This document shows, one piece after another, positions 46,837-54,834 of a DNA stretch of 64,000 bases. A program made the translations under genes and the position numbers. The notes under the pieces are model-generated. The model was not told the origin of the DNA and did no database searches. It was given only the letters and a program-made list of their open reading frames with translations. Each line of letters opens with the position of its first letter. The stretch's first letter is position 1. Source of the DNA: Chloroflexota bacterium (GTDB lineage Bacteria; Chloroflexota; Anaerolineae; Caldilineales; Caldilineaceae); the NCBI GenBank assembly GCA_003577005.1, contig QEUW01000012.1, positions 10,370-74,369 on the forward strand, given 5' to 3'.

Positions 46837-47445
46837 TCACATCTGGCGCACTACCGACACGACTTTCCCCAGGATTTGCACGGTGCGCATCCGGATCGGC
46901 TCCATCTGGATATTTTCCGGCTGGAGACGGATGTGATCGTTCTCTTTGAAGAAGCGCTTCACCGTCGCCTCTTCCTCGACCAACGCGACCACGATCTCGC
47001 CATTCTCGGCCGTCGCCTGCTGGCGCACAACCACATGGTCGCCAGGTAGGATGCCGGCGTCGATCATGCTTTCGCCCTTCACCTTGAGGGCAAAGAAGGT
47101 GCCACCCCGCGCCAGCACTTCTTCGTTAACTGCGGTAAGGTAGCCAGCAATGTTTTCTTCAGCCAGAATGGGCAAACCGGCGGCAACCTCGCCCACAATT
47201 GGGATCAACAACTGTTCGCCCGTGCGTGAGAGCGGCTTGAGCACCTGGATCAGCCGCGCCTTGCCCGGCAACCGTCGGATGTAGCCGTTGCGCTCCAGGC
47301 TGTCCAGGTGCTTCTGGACAGCGGCGCTGGAGTGCAGCCCCACAGCATCGGCGATCTCGCGCACCGAGGGGGTCCAGCCTTCTTGTTGCTTTTCAGTGAT
47401 AAAACCAAGGATGCGCCGTTGGCGGTCGCCCAGCGTCTTGCTCAT
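46837..47445 (-). CDS. lexA: LexA repressor
   Basis: 202 residues from MSKTLG, whose ATG follows GAGGCGCACC; the frame runs on upstream but without homology. N-terminal winged HTH: TPSVREIADAVGLHSSAAVQ. The self-cleavage site is A89-G90 in VGEVAAG. The Ser-Lys dyad is S126 in KGESMIDAG and K163 in ATVKRFF. RecA filaments on single-stranded DNA trigger cleavage and so open the SOS regulon. It is divergent from the small protein/HerA/nuclease genes. Confidence 0.96.
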   Translation of the reverse strand: MSKTLGDRQRRILGFITEKQQEGWTPSVREIADAVGLHSSAAVQKHLDSLERNGYIRRLPGKARLIQVLKPLSRTGEQLLIPIVGEVAAGLPILAEENIAGYLTAVNEEVLARGGTFFALKVKGESMIDAGILPGDHVVVRQQATAENGEIVVALVEEEATVKRFFKENDHIRLQPENIQMEPIRMRTVQILGKVVSVVRQM

Positions 47446-47481
47446 GGTGCGCCTCGCTGTGGGAAGGGATCGTCGTGCTTG

Positions 47482-47490
47482 ATTATACCA
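47482..47490 (-). promoter_or_regulatory. lexA promoter, extended -10 (TGGTATAAT)
   Basis: On the minus strand the sequence TGGTATAAT is an extended -10 consensus (TGnTATAAT), 37 nt upstream of the lexA ATG. No good -35 hexamer is placed 17 nt further up, which extended -10 promoters do not need. No GAAC-N4-GTTC LexA box was found here. Confidence 0.6.
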
Positions 47491-47683
47491 TAGATCGACC
47501 AGGCGCATCGAAATCAAAACAATTTCTGCAAGAGCAAGCAGGGTGATCTGCAATTGCCATTCAGTTGCGGGCGTGCGCACTCGACTCCCCCTAGTTTCTT
47601 GCGTTGGATACGAATCAGGCTCTGTCCGGTGTCCTATATGTAGCATTACGGTTGTCCGCAACAACTAGATTTTGTGGTGGGGG

Positions 47684-47712
47684 TTGACAAGGGGAGCTTT
47701 TTCCTCTATAAT
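47684..47712 (+). promoter_or_regulatory. Consensus sigma-70 promoter of the HerA/nuclease module
   Basis: TTGACA at 47684-47689, 17-nt spacer, TATAAT at 47707-47712: both hexamers match the consensus exactly. Transcription would start near 47719-47721, giving a leader of about 134 nt to the first ATG at 47854. Confidence 0.85.
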
Positions 47713-47719
47713 GCCGCAG

Positions 47720-47735
47720 GTAAACAAATGTTCAC
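47720..47735. promoter_or_regulatory. LexA-box-like palindrome over the transcription start
   Basis: GTAAACAAATGTTCAC is an imperfect palindrome that matches the GAAC-N4-GTTC type of LexA box with one deviation (AAAC-AAAT-GTTC). It covers the predicted start of transcription, where a repressor would block initiation. The LexA box of this organism is unknown, so this is a candidate only. Confidence 0.45.
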
Positions 47736-47766
47736 CTTTTTTGTTCCGGTGTTATGCTGGGGTTGT

Positions 47767-47821
47767 TTTGAAAACCGGAATTTGCACAACTCTTCCCTTT
47801 ACACTCGAACCGGTTTTCAAA
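47767..47821 (+). promoter_or_regulatory. 5'-leader hairpin of the HerA/nuclease transcript
   Basis: TTTGAAAACCGG (47767-47778) and CCGGTTTTCAAA (47810-47821) are exact complements with a 31-nt loop, lying in the leader between promoter and first gene. It may act as an attenuator or stabiliser. The arm resembles the TTTGAAAACGCGA arm of the typA hairpin. Confidence 0.5.
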
Positions 47822-47853
47822 CAGAGCTCAAAATAGCCGAAAGCGGAGGCGCC

Positions 47854-48189
47854 ATGAACGTGCAGATCAGACAGATCAAGGGTGATATTGTTGAACTGGT
47901 CTTCAACCCCAAAGAGGAAGACCTGCGCGTGGGCGAAAATCTCTCGCTGCGCGAAAAAGGCAGCAACCGTGGGCTGATCGTCCAGGTCATCGAATTTCGC
48001 ACGGTGAGCTATCCGGCGCTGCTCCAGGAGATGCTGGAGCTGGTGGCCGAAACCCCGCAGGCAGAATCCAACGAACTCTCCAAACTCTATGCGGCAGGGC
48101 TGTCTGAGATGGGCAACCTCAAACTAGCCATTGCCAAAATCAGAAAGGTCGTCACATGGGCAATGCCAACGGCCATGCAGCCGAGCTAG
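47854..48189 (+). CDS. Small protein upstream of the HerA-like ATPase; possible split HAS-barrel
   Basis: 111 residues; ATG follows GGAGGCGCC. The first 55 residues are beta-rich, MNVQIRQIKGDIVELVF, then RVGENLSLRE, GLIVQVIEF, VSYPALLQ, a pattern like the HAS-barrel that HerA proteins carry at their N-terminus. The HerA-like protein encoded next begins directly with its ATPase region. The two genes overlap by 34 nt in different frames, so they are translationally coupled. That this is a detached barrel is inferred; no family is formally recognised. C-terminal residues 60-111 look helical. Confidence 0.6.
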   Translation: MNVQIRQIKGDIVELVFNPKEEDLRVGENLSLREKGSNRGLIVQVIEFRTVSYPALLQEMLELVAETPQAESNELSKLYAAGLSEMGNLKLAIAKIRKVVTWAMPTAMQPS

Positions 48190-49418
48190 ACGGATGGCAA
48201 ATCAACCGCTGGGAGCAGTGGGACGGCTGGATCCCCACGCGCGACGTCGTCGTGGAACGCACCACCGACGAGGAGGTCTTTGCCAACGCCACTCGCGACT
48301 TTGGCAATCCCATCCGGCTGGGTTACACATTGGGCGGGCGAGCGTTCAGCGTCGAAGGGCAAGACCTGGAAAAGGTCAATGTGATCACAGGAGTGAAGGG
48401 CGGCGGGAAATCGCACTTGAGCAAGGTTGTGCTGCTCCAACTCATTGCCCAGGGCGCGCCGTGCATCGTCTTTGACATCAACCGCGAATACATCCACCTG
48501 CCCAGGGTAGAGACCGAACCGGCCACGGGCAAAGTGCTGCGCCGCGGGATCATCCATCTCGAGGCCGGAGGAAACTTTCGCCTGGGCGTGCGCCAGTTTG
48601 GCCTTGCCCCGCTGATGACGCTGATGCAGCGCTACGGCCTGCCCGAAGTTTCGGCGCTCCACTTTGAGAACCGGCTCATGCAGCTCTGGTCCGAGGCGGA
48701 AGAGATGGAGCGACAGCGCGGCCGCGCACCCTACATCGGTCTCGAACAGTTGATGCAGATGGCCGAAGAGAACGAATTTGGCAGTGGCTCCAATTCGCTC
48801 ATCGTCAACCGAGCCATCCGCTCGCGGCTGGAGGCGGTGCGCAACACGCAGATCTTCGCCCGCAACCCGCAGGAGGCCGCCTCGCTGGGTGTGCAGTACC
48901 GGATGATCCGCGAGGGGGGCGCGCTGGTCATCGACATCTCCGGCCTCTCGAACCTGGCGCGCGAGGGTTTTGTCCAGGCGATCATCGAGCTGGTCAAAGA
49001 CCTCTGTCTGTGGGAGATCGAGCACAACAACCACCGGTTCCCCTTTATCTTTTTTGAAGAGGCGCATCTCTACGTCTCGCGCCAGAGCATCGACTATATC
49101 GTCACACGCGCCCGCCATCTGGGCATCACCAGCTTCTTTGTCACCAACATGATCCACGGGCTGGACGAGACGATTCTACGCCAGGCGGACAACCTCTTCC
49201 TGCTGCGCATCCCCTTTGAGGACGATGTGCGCCACGTGTCACGCGGGGTTGCTACCGATTATGAGACGATGGCCGCCTTTGTCCGCCGGCTGCGCCAGCA
49301 CCACGCCCTGGCGATTGGAACCGCTACCGGCCAATACCCACTCATCTTCCGCGTCGACCCGCTGGAAGGGATCAACACCGCCGGGGAGACGCGCTATTTC
49401 TTTCGGAGGACAAGATAA
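48156..49418 (+). CDS. HerA-like hexameric DNA-translocase ATPase
   Basis: 420 residues. Walker A GVKGGGKS (79-86), a second family strand IVFDINREY (104-112), Walker B with two catalytic acids FIFFEEAH (297-304), and the following TNMIHGLDETILRQADNLFLL (330-350), a HerA/FtsK sensor region. HerA drives DNA-end resection with the nuclease NurA in archaea, and similar ATPases power bacterial defence systems. Here the partner is probably the Cas4/AddB-like nuclease 243 nt downstream. No N-terminal barrel is present in this chain; see the preceding gene. Confidence 0.82.
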   Translation: MGNANGHAAELDGWQINRWEQWDGWIPTRDVVVERTTDEEVFANATRDFGNPIRLGYTLGGRAFSVEGQDLEKVNVITGVKGGGKSHLSKVVLLQLIAQGAPCIVFDINREYIHLPRVETEPATGKVLRRGIIHLEAGGNFRLGVRQFGLAPLMTLMQRYGLPEVSALHFENRLMQLWSEAEEMERQRGRAPYIGLEQLMQMAEENEFGSGSNSLIVNRAIRSRLEAVRNTQIFARNPQEAASLGVQYRMIREGGALVIDISGLSNLAREGFVQAIIELVKDLCLWEIEHNNHRFPFIFFEEAHLYVSRQSIDYIVTRARHLGITSFFVTNMIHGLDETILRQADNLFLLRIPFEDDVRHVSRGVATDYETMAAFVRRLRQHHALAIGTATGQYPLIFRVDPLEGINTAGETRYFFRRTR

Positions 49419-49661
49419 GCGTGTGAAGGAGTCACAGTCATGAAGCTAAGGAGGCCAGAAAGCTGTCAACGGATTCTGGGTACGAATTGCACGGATTTGC
49501 GCAAAGTAATCCGCTCTGCGAACTAAAATATAGAAACGGATTCTTCAAAATCAATCCGATCAATCCGCTCCCGACATCCGCTGACAGTGTTTCGCCCTTA
49601 CCTGAATGGCAAGGGGTGGGGAAGGATGCGTCCTCACCTTCACACACATAGGGGGAGAAGC

Positions 49662-50543
49662 ATGAAAAAAGCACGCAGCGCCGCAGGGTATGCGGTCGAG
49701 TGGTTGAAAGTAGCCAATCAGCGCGACGAGAAGAAACAGCCCTACATCAAGCCGTCGTCCCTGGCCAAAGGGTGTCTGCTCTATGTGGCCTTTGAGTTGC
49801 AGGGTAAACCCAAGCCGCCCTTCGATGCGCGGGTGGATCGCATCCTCTCCGTCGGCACGGACAGCCACCGCCGCTTGCAGCGCGGTCTCTCGCGCACTTG
49901 TCTGGCGCAGGAGGTCTTCTTTGAGATCGAGGAGTATCGCATCCACGGCTTTTGCGACGGCATCCTCTATATTCCACCCGGCAAGACGGCGGATGAGTCA
50001 GCGGCGGGCTTCTGGGCGTTGGAGTTCAAGACAACAGCCGGCAGCGAGTTCGACAAACTCAAGGCGGCGCGGGTGCCCAAAGAGGAGCACATCCGCCAGG
50101 CGCAGATCTACCTGTGGGGGATTGAGAAATACTATGAGGGTGCGATCCCGCTCAAGGGCGCCATCGTCTATTACGAAAACCGCGACAACTTGGAACACCT
50201 GGCCTACGAGGTCTACCCCGACCCAATCTTGATGGACGACCTGCTGGCGCGAGTCAGAGCGATGTTGGAGGGGCTGGCCGAAGACCGCCTGCCCGACGAT
50301 GCCCTGCCGCTCGACCACTGGGGCCACACCTATTGCCCCTATCTCGACATCTGTGTGCCGGGGCAAAAGGCCGTGGAATGGCAGGCACAACAGCCTCGCA
50401 CCATCCCGGACCATATCATGGCCGACATCATCGCCAAACGCATCGTCGCCAAGAAGGGAGCCGAGAAGATACAGGGGCAGGACAAGAAGAAGGCCGGCAG
50501 ACGTTCCTTGAACGATCTGGTGCGCGACCTGGATTGGGAGTGA
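49662..50543 (+). CDS. PD-(D/E)XK nuclease, Cas4/AddB (RecB-nuclease) type
   Basis: 293 residues from MKKARS, ATG after GGGGGAGAAGC. Nuclease core: H69 (TDSHRRL), D99 (HGFCDGILYI), E121-x-K123 (LEFKT) and the QxxxY motif Q146-Y150 (RQAQIYLWG), all characteristic of RecB/Cas4-like enzymes. An iron-sulfur-type set is C38 (KGCLLY) with H222-x2-C225-x5-C231, where a His replaces the first Cys of the usual CxxC. Likely a 5' or 3' single-strand exonuclease working with the HerA-like motor. A basic tail ends the protein. Confidence 0.8.
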   Translation: MKKARSAAGYAVEWLKVANQRDEKKQPYIKPSSLAKGCLLYVAFELQGKPKPPFDARVDRILSVGTDSHRRLQRGLSRTCLAQEVFFEIEEYRIHGFCDGILYIPPGKTADESAAGFWALEFKTTAGSEFDKLKAARVPKEEHIRQAQIYLWGIEKYYEGAIPLKGAIVYYENRDNLEHLAYEVYPDPILMDDLLARVRAMLEGLAEDRLPDDALPLDHWGHTYCPYLDICVPGQKAVEWQAQQPRTIPDHIMADIIAKRIVAKKGAEKIQGQDKKKAGRRSLNDLVRDLDWE

Positions 50544-50548
50544 CTGAA

Positions 50549-50628
50549 GTGCGTTGCACTCGCAGAGTGCGATGCACTTTATCGGATCTGGCGCCACAGG
50601 TGCATCGCACTCTGCGAGTGCAACGCAC
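50549..50628. terminator. GTGC-family double element: 29-bp perfect inverted repeat, copy 4
   Basis: 50549-50577 and 50600-50628 are exact complements (29 bp) across a 22-nt loop. Each arm is itself a GTGC hairpin (for example 50548-50560 with 50566-50578). It fills the gap between convergent stops at 50543 and 50635, so it can act as a bidirectional terminator. Confidence 0.85.
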
Positions 50629-50634
50629 CGGCAT

Positions 50635-51690
50635 TCACGACAAAGGTTGCCAGAGCAGCGCAAGCCCAATCGCCAACAGCGCCAAGAATGCACCGATCCC
50701 GGCAAAGATAAAGCTGATCTCGGTGATCTCCGGCCGTGTGATGAGCGAGGTGGGCAGGCTCTCGAACACTGCGTGCAGCTCGTCGGCGCTTTCTGCTGAA
50801 TAGTACTCACCGCCGGTCATGTCGGAGACGCGCTGGAGCGTTTCCTCATCGATGCCGCGACGAAATCTGCCACCGCCGCCGCCAAAGGGCTGAATACCGC
50901 TACTACCAAACGGGTCGCCGCCAAAATAGCCCTGCCCGCAATCCATCATGCCCCCCTGCTCGGTGCCAAAGCCGATGGTGTAGACGCGTACACCCCGGTC
51001 GGCTGCCTGTTGCGCCGCATCGAGCGGGTGCGGGCCGGAATTGCTCGCCCCATCGGTCAACAAGACAATGATGCTTGGCGCATAGGCGCCCCTGGGCACC
51101 GGTGTAGGTTGGGGGTCATCGGGATTGCGCACCGTTGGGGCAACGTTTTGGTCGAATTCGGCAATGGCGTCCAGCGATTCGAGGATGCCGCTGCCGATGG
51201 CCGTCCGCCGCCCAGTCGTCAGACTGGCAACGACATCCTCCAGTATCTCCTGGTCGGATGTGGGGGGATAGATCAACTGGGCAAAACCGGCAAAACCCAC
51301 AATGCCGATGAGCGTGCTGGGTGGTTGGCGCTGGATAAACGAAAACGCCGCAGCCATCGCCGCCTGCAAGCGATTGGGCGGTATATCGGTCGAGCACATG
51401 CTGCGCGATACATCGATCGCCAGGATAATGGTCACCTCGCCGGCTGGCACCTGGACCACAGAGACCGGCCGGCCCATGGCCAGCGTCAGGTTGCCCAGCG
51501 CCAACAGCAAGAGGGCAAAGGGGAGATGCCGTCGTAGCAGCGATTGTTTCGAGATCGCCTCGCGCACCAACGACAAACTTGAGTAGCGCACGGCAAAGCG
51601 TCGCCGCCGGCGCAGCATCCAGATATAAGCAGCAATAATCAGGGGAATCGACCCCAGCAAAAGGAGGAATCCGGGCCAGAGAAAGTCCAT
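50635..51690 (-). CDS. Membrane-anchored von Willebrand factor A protein (BatA/BatB type)
   Basis: 351 residues. A helix at about 5-23, another near 57-73, then a vWA domain with complete MIDAS D93-x-S95-x-S97 (AIDVSRSM), the later Thr and the Asp in LLTDGASNSG. A C-terminal helix (about 323-345) anchors the protein on both sides. The loop GGDPFGSSGIQPFGGGGGR is a Gly-rich insert. It is the distal member of a MoxR-DUF58-vWA-vWA operon of the kind called Bat (aerotolerance) in Bacteroides. Its neighbour has the same layout. Confidence 0.9.
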   Translation of the reverse strand: MDFLWPGFLLLLGSIPLIIAAYIWMLRRRRRFAVRYSSLSLVREAISKQSLLRRHLPFALLLLALGNLTLAMGRPVSVVQVPAGEVTIILAIDVSRSMCSTDIPPNRLQAAMAAAFSFIQRQPPSTLIGIVGFAGFAQLIYPPTSDQEILEDVVASLTTGRRTAIGSGILESLDAIAEFDQNVAPTVRNPDDPQPTPVPRGAYAPSIIVLLTDGASNSGPHPLDAAQQAADRGVRVYTIGFGTEQGGMMDCGQGYFGGDPFGSSGIQPFGGGGGRFRRGIDEETLQRVSDMTGGEYYSAESADELHAVFESLPTSLITRPEITEISFIFAGIGAFLALLAIGLALLWQPLS

Positions 51691-51763
51691 CTATCACCCC
51701 CTGGGCAGAGACAAAACGGGTGCGGGCTTGGGCCTGCGCACGTCTGGCATCCTGCCCGTCCTA

Positions 51764-52771
51764 TCACGGCACCCGGCTAAACCACAGCAGCGAAAAGGCG
51801 CCCCCAACCAACAAGAAGAGAAAACCAGCGCCGGCAAACAACGAGGTAACCTCCATCTCATCCGGCTTGACCACCAGTTGCGTGTCGAGGTTTTCGTAGA
51901 TAGCGCGCAGTTCTTCTTCATTCTGAGCGTTGTAATAGACGCCATCAGTCTGCTCGGCGATCTGTTGGAGCATCGCCTCATCCAGCCGTGTGTGAACCGA
52001 AAAGCCCTCGAGCTCCAATATAGCCCCCTCAGGGCTACCAATCCCCACGGTGTGGATGCGCACCCCGCGATCCGCTGCTGCCTGTGCTGCCTCGAAGGGA
52101 TCTTCCGGCGTGGTGTTCTCGCCATCCGTCAACAGCACGATGACGGCAGGCGCGTACGTTCCTGCGGGCACAGGCGTAGGGCTGGGCGTGGGCGCTGGTG
52201 TGTAGTTGCTATAGAGACGGGGCGCCTGTGAGGCATCGGCAAAGATCGTGTTGAGCGAAGTGACGATCCCGTGCGCAAGCGAGGTGCTGCGTTCAGGCCC
52301 CAAACGGTTGATCGCCGCCAGGAGCGCCTCTTGCTCATTGGTGGGCGGTTGCACCGAAAAACCACTGTCGCTAAAAGCGACCACGCCGACCCGCACCGTG
52401 GGCGGCTGCCGCGCAACGAAATCACGTGCGGCCGCCTTGGCCGCTTCCATGCGCGTCGGCTCCAGGTCGTCGGCTGCCATGCTGCCTGAAACATCAAAGG
52501 CCAGGATGACCGTCCCCTCCAGCCGAGGCAAGCTGACAACCGCTTGCGGTCGCGCCAGCGCCACCAGCAAGATCGCCAGCCCGGTCAGAAAGAGGATAGG
52601 CGGCAGGTGGCGGCGCACCCCAAGCGGACGCCCGCCTGCCTCGCGCACCAATCCAAGCGTGCCGTAACGGGCGATCATCTGCCGCCGCCGTCGCTGCATC
52701 CGCAGATAGAGGGCAGCCAGCAGCGGTATCAACACGAGCGAGACCAGCATCGCCGGCCAGATGAATGACAT
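51764..52771 (-). CDS. Membrane-anchored von Willebrand factor A protein (BatA/BatB type)
   Basis: 335 residues with the same layout as the gene downstream: two N-terminal helices, vWA MIDAS at D93-x-S95-x-S97 (AFDVSGSM), Asp in LLTDGENTTP, and a C-terminal helix. MIDAS residues fall at identical numbers in the two proteins, so they are tandem duplicates. The vWA domain binds a partner through a metal ion, and MoxR ATPases act as their chaperones. A long word hairpin (52784-52869) separates it from the DUF58 gene. Confidence 0.9.
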   Translation of the reverse strand: MSFIWPAMLVSLVLIPLLAALYLRMQRRRRQMIARYGTLGLVREAGGRPLGVRRHLPPILFLTGLAILLVALARPQAVVSLPRLEGTVILAFDVSGSMAADDLEPTRMEAAKAAARDFVARQPPTVRVGVVAFSDSGFSVQPPTNEQEALLAAINRLGPERSTSLAHGIVTSLNTIFADASQAPRLYSNYTPAPTPSPTPVPAGTYAPAVIVLLTDGENTTPEDPFEAAQAAADRGVRIHTVGIGSPEGAILELEGFSVHTRLDEAMLQQIAEQTDGVYYNAQNEEELRAIYENLDTQLVVKPDEMEVTSLFAGAGFLFLLVGGAFSLLWFSRVP

Positions 52772-52783
52772 TGATTAAACCCC

Positions 52784-52869
52784 AGATAGTTATGAATTGT
52801 AAATTGTGAATGACGAGTCGCTCGACCCATTCACATTCTCAGTTCACAATTCACAATTCATAACTATCT
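52784..52869. terminator. Long hairpin of TGAATTGT words, 27-nt arms
   Basis: Arms 52784-52810 and 52843-52869 (core AGATAGTTATGAATTGT) are complementary with one mismatch. The right arm includes the stop codon of the DUF58 gene (52864-52866). Inferred to be a terminator or attenuator between DUF58 and the first vWA gene, so the operon may be differentially expressed. Confidence 0.65.
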
Positions 52870-53763
52870 TCTGCGCTGCTTACGCAGCGTCGCAAAGCGC
52901 ACGATGGCGCGGGTCAGGTCATCCTCGGTCGAGAGCGCCAATTGATCCACGCCAGCGCGCTTGAACACGTCGTTTAGGGCCGCTTCGCGCCGCAGCGCCG
53001 CCTCGCGGAAGCGCTGGCGGAATCGTTTGTCGTGCGTATCGACGTAGAGTTGCTCCCCCGTTTCGGCGTCCTCCATGATGATGGGGCCGATGTCGGGCAA
53101 CTCCATCTCGCGCGGGTCCCACAGGCGGACGGCCACAACTTCGTGGCGGCGGCTGAGCAAGGTCAGCGCCCGCTCCCATCCTGGCGCACAGACAAAGTCA
53201 GAAACGATAAAGAGCAACGAGCGCCGTTTCACACTGTTGAGCGCGGCTTCGAGCAAAGGGGAGAGATCGGTGAACGGCGCCTTCTGGAGCGGCGGCTGGC
53301 GCAGCAGATCGTTCACCAGCCGCAACAGATGGCGTCGCCCGCTCCGGGCCGGCAGCGTCCGCTCGACCCGCGTCCCATAGAAGAGCGCACCGACGCGATT
53401 GCCGTGACGCGTGAGCAGCCGCGCCAGCGTCGTGACGACATCGACCAGCACTGTGCGCTTCAAGTTCCCCACCGCGCCAAAATCCATAGATGGGCTTAGA
53501 TCGAGCAAAAACCAGGCCGTGACTTCGCGATCTTCCACATACTGGCGGACATACGGCGCATCCATGCGTGCAGTGACATTCCAGTCGATATAGCGAACAT
53601 CGTCCTCCGGCTGGTACTCGCGCAGGTCGGCAAAGTCTACCCCGTAGCCAAAAAAGAGGCTACGATAGTCACCCTGGAGCAGCCCATCCAGCCGGCGGAT
53701 GACCTGCCAGTCCAGACGCAGGAGAATGCCTTCAGGCGTTGCTGCGGAAGTTGGCATGCTCAT
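52864..53763 (-). CDS. DUF58 (vWA-like) protein of the MoxR operon
   Basis: 299 residues from MSMPTS, ATG preceded by GGAGGTGCCTCTCC; upstream codons lie inside moxR and are not used. The DUF58 signature GVDFADLREYQPEDDVRYID lies near the start, followed by a vWA-like domain with LLDLSPSMDFG (DxSxS-type) and VSDF. Proteins of this type sit with MoxR and vWA genes and are thought to help assemble or stabilise complexes. It overlaps moxR by 32 nt, implying coupled translation. Confidence 0.9.
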   Translation of the reverse strand: MSMPTSAATPEGILLRLDWQVIRRLDGLLQGDYRSLFFGYGVDFADLREYQPEDDVRYIDWNVTARMDAPYVRQYVEDREVTAWFLLDLSPSMDFGAVGNLKRTVLVDVVTTLARLLTRHGNRVGALFYGTRVERTLPARSGRRHLLRLVNDLLRQPPLQKAPFTDLSPLLEAALNSVKRRSLLFIVSDFVCAPGWERALTLLSRRHEVVAVRLWDPREMELPDIGPIIMEDAETGEQLYVDTHDKRFRQRFREAALRREAALNDVFKRAGVDQLALSTEDDLTRAIVRFATLRKQRRR

Positions 53764-54742
53764 GGAGAGGCACCTCCGGCATGGGAATGCGGTTGAGGAT
53801 CCGCTGCAACAGATCATCGCCGGTCAGATTGTCCGAGAGCGCCTCGTACGAGAGCACAAGACGGTGGCGCATCACGTCGAGCGCCATGTCGAGCACATCC
53901 TGCGGCAGCGCATACATGCGTCCACGCACATAAGCCAGGGCGCGCGCCGCCAGGATCAGGTTGATCGAAGCGCGCGGGCTGGCGCCAAACATGATATAGG
54001 GCTGCAATTCTTTTAGCCCAACCTCCGCCGGTTTGCGTGTGGCGCTCACCATTTTGACGGCATATTCGATCAGCGCCGGGTCCACATAGACGCGGTCGGC
54101 CTCCTGTTGCAGGCCCAAGAGTTGCTGCGTGGTCATGATCTTTTGCACCTTTTGCAGCGCCCCGGTCATGCGCTCCACAATCACAAACTCCTCAGTTGCA
54201 TTGGGATAACCGACGAGCACCTTGAGCATAAAGCGGTCTACCTGTGCTTCGGGGAGCGGATAGGTGCCCTCGGTCTCGATGGGATTCTGCGTCGCCAACA
54301 CGAGGAAGGGGTTGGGCACGGCAAAGGTTTCGCGCCCGATGGTCACTTGCCGCTCTTGCATCACTTCGAGCAGGGCGCTCTGCACCTTGGCCGGGGCGCG
54401 GTTGATCTCATCGGCCAGCAGCAGATTGGTAAAGACCGGCCCAAAGGAAGTGTTGAATTCACCCGTCTTTTGATTGTAGATGCGCGTGCCGACCAGGTCG
54501 GCGGGCACCAGGTCGGGCGTAAACTGGATGCGTTTGAACTCGCCCCCAATCGCTTCGGCCAGCGTCTTGATCGCCATCGTCTTGGCCAGCCCGGGCACGC
54601 CCTCGACCAGAATATGGCCGCGCGCCAGCAGCGCTACCACCAGCCGTTCGAGCAAGTGATCCTGCCCAACGATGATCTTCTTGACCTCGTACAAGAGGCG
54701 CTCCATGGGCAGGCCATTGTCAACTTTCGTGCTTGGGTCCAC
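53732..54742 (-). CDS. MoxR-family AAA+ ATPase
   Basis: 336 residues from a GTG with GGAGA upstream. Walker A VEGVPGLAKT, Walker B LLADEINRAPAKVQ, arginine finger region and sensor 1 TQNPIETEGTYPLPEAQVDRF are all diagnostic. It heads the operon moxR-DUF58-vWA-vWA and works with vWA proteins as a metal-insertion or assembly chaperone. The upstream word hairpin at 54761-54830 separates it from the protease gene. Confidence 0.94.
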   Translation of the reverse strand: MDPSTKVDNGLPMERLLYEVKKIIVGQDHLLERLVVALLARGHILVEGVPGLAKTMAIKTLAEAIGGEFKRIQFTPDLVPADLVGTRIYNQKTGEFNTSFGPVFTNLLLADEINRAPAKVQSALLEVMQERQVTIGRETFAVPNPFLVLATQNPIETEGTYPLPEAQVDRFMLKVLVGYPNATEEFVIVERMTGALQKVQKIMTTQQLLGLQQEADRVYVDPALIEYAVKMVSATRKPAEVGLKELQPYIMFGASPRASINLILAARALAYVRGRMYALPQDVLDMALDVMRHRLVLSYEALSDNLTGDDLLQRILNRIPMPEVPLHEHANFRSNA

Positions 54743-54760
54743 GTGTGTTCTCCATGTCAG

Positions 54761-54830
54761 GGTAGACCGGTAGACAGAGAAACAGGAGGGAAGAGGTCTA
54801 CTGGGTTGTCTTCTTGTCTACCGGTCTACC
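54761..54830. terminator. Word hairpin GGTAGACCGGTAGACA (16-bp perfect stem)
   Basis: Arms 54761-54776 and 54815-54830 are exact complements across a 38-nt loop. It lies between the protease stop (54835) and moxR start, so it is likely the terminator of the protease gene. Confidence 0.65.
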
Positions 54831-54834
54831 TCTC

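Noticed and set aside
47446..47664. 73-codon upstream extension of LexA
   Set aside because: It would cover the lexA promoter (TGGTATAAT), and LexA proteins start at MSKTLG-like sequence.
48186..49157. 323-codon minus-strand frame
   Set aside because: Antisense to the HerA-like ATPase gene, which has complete Walker motifs.
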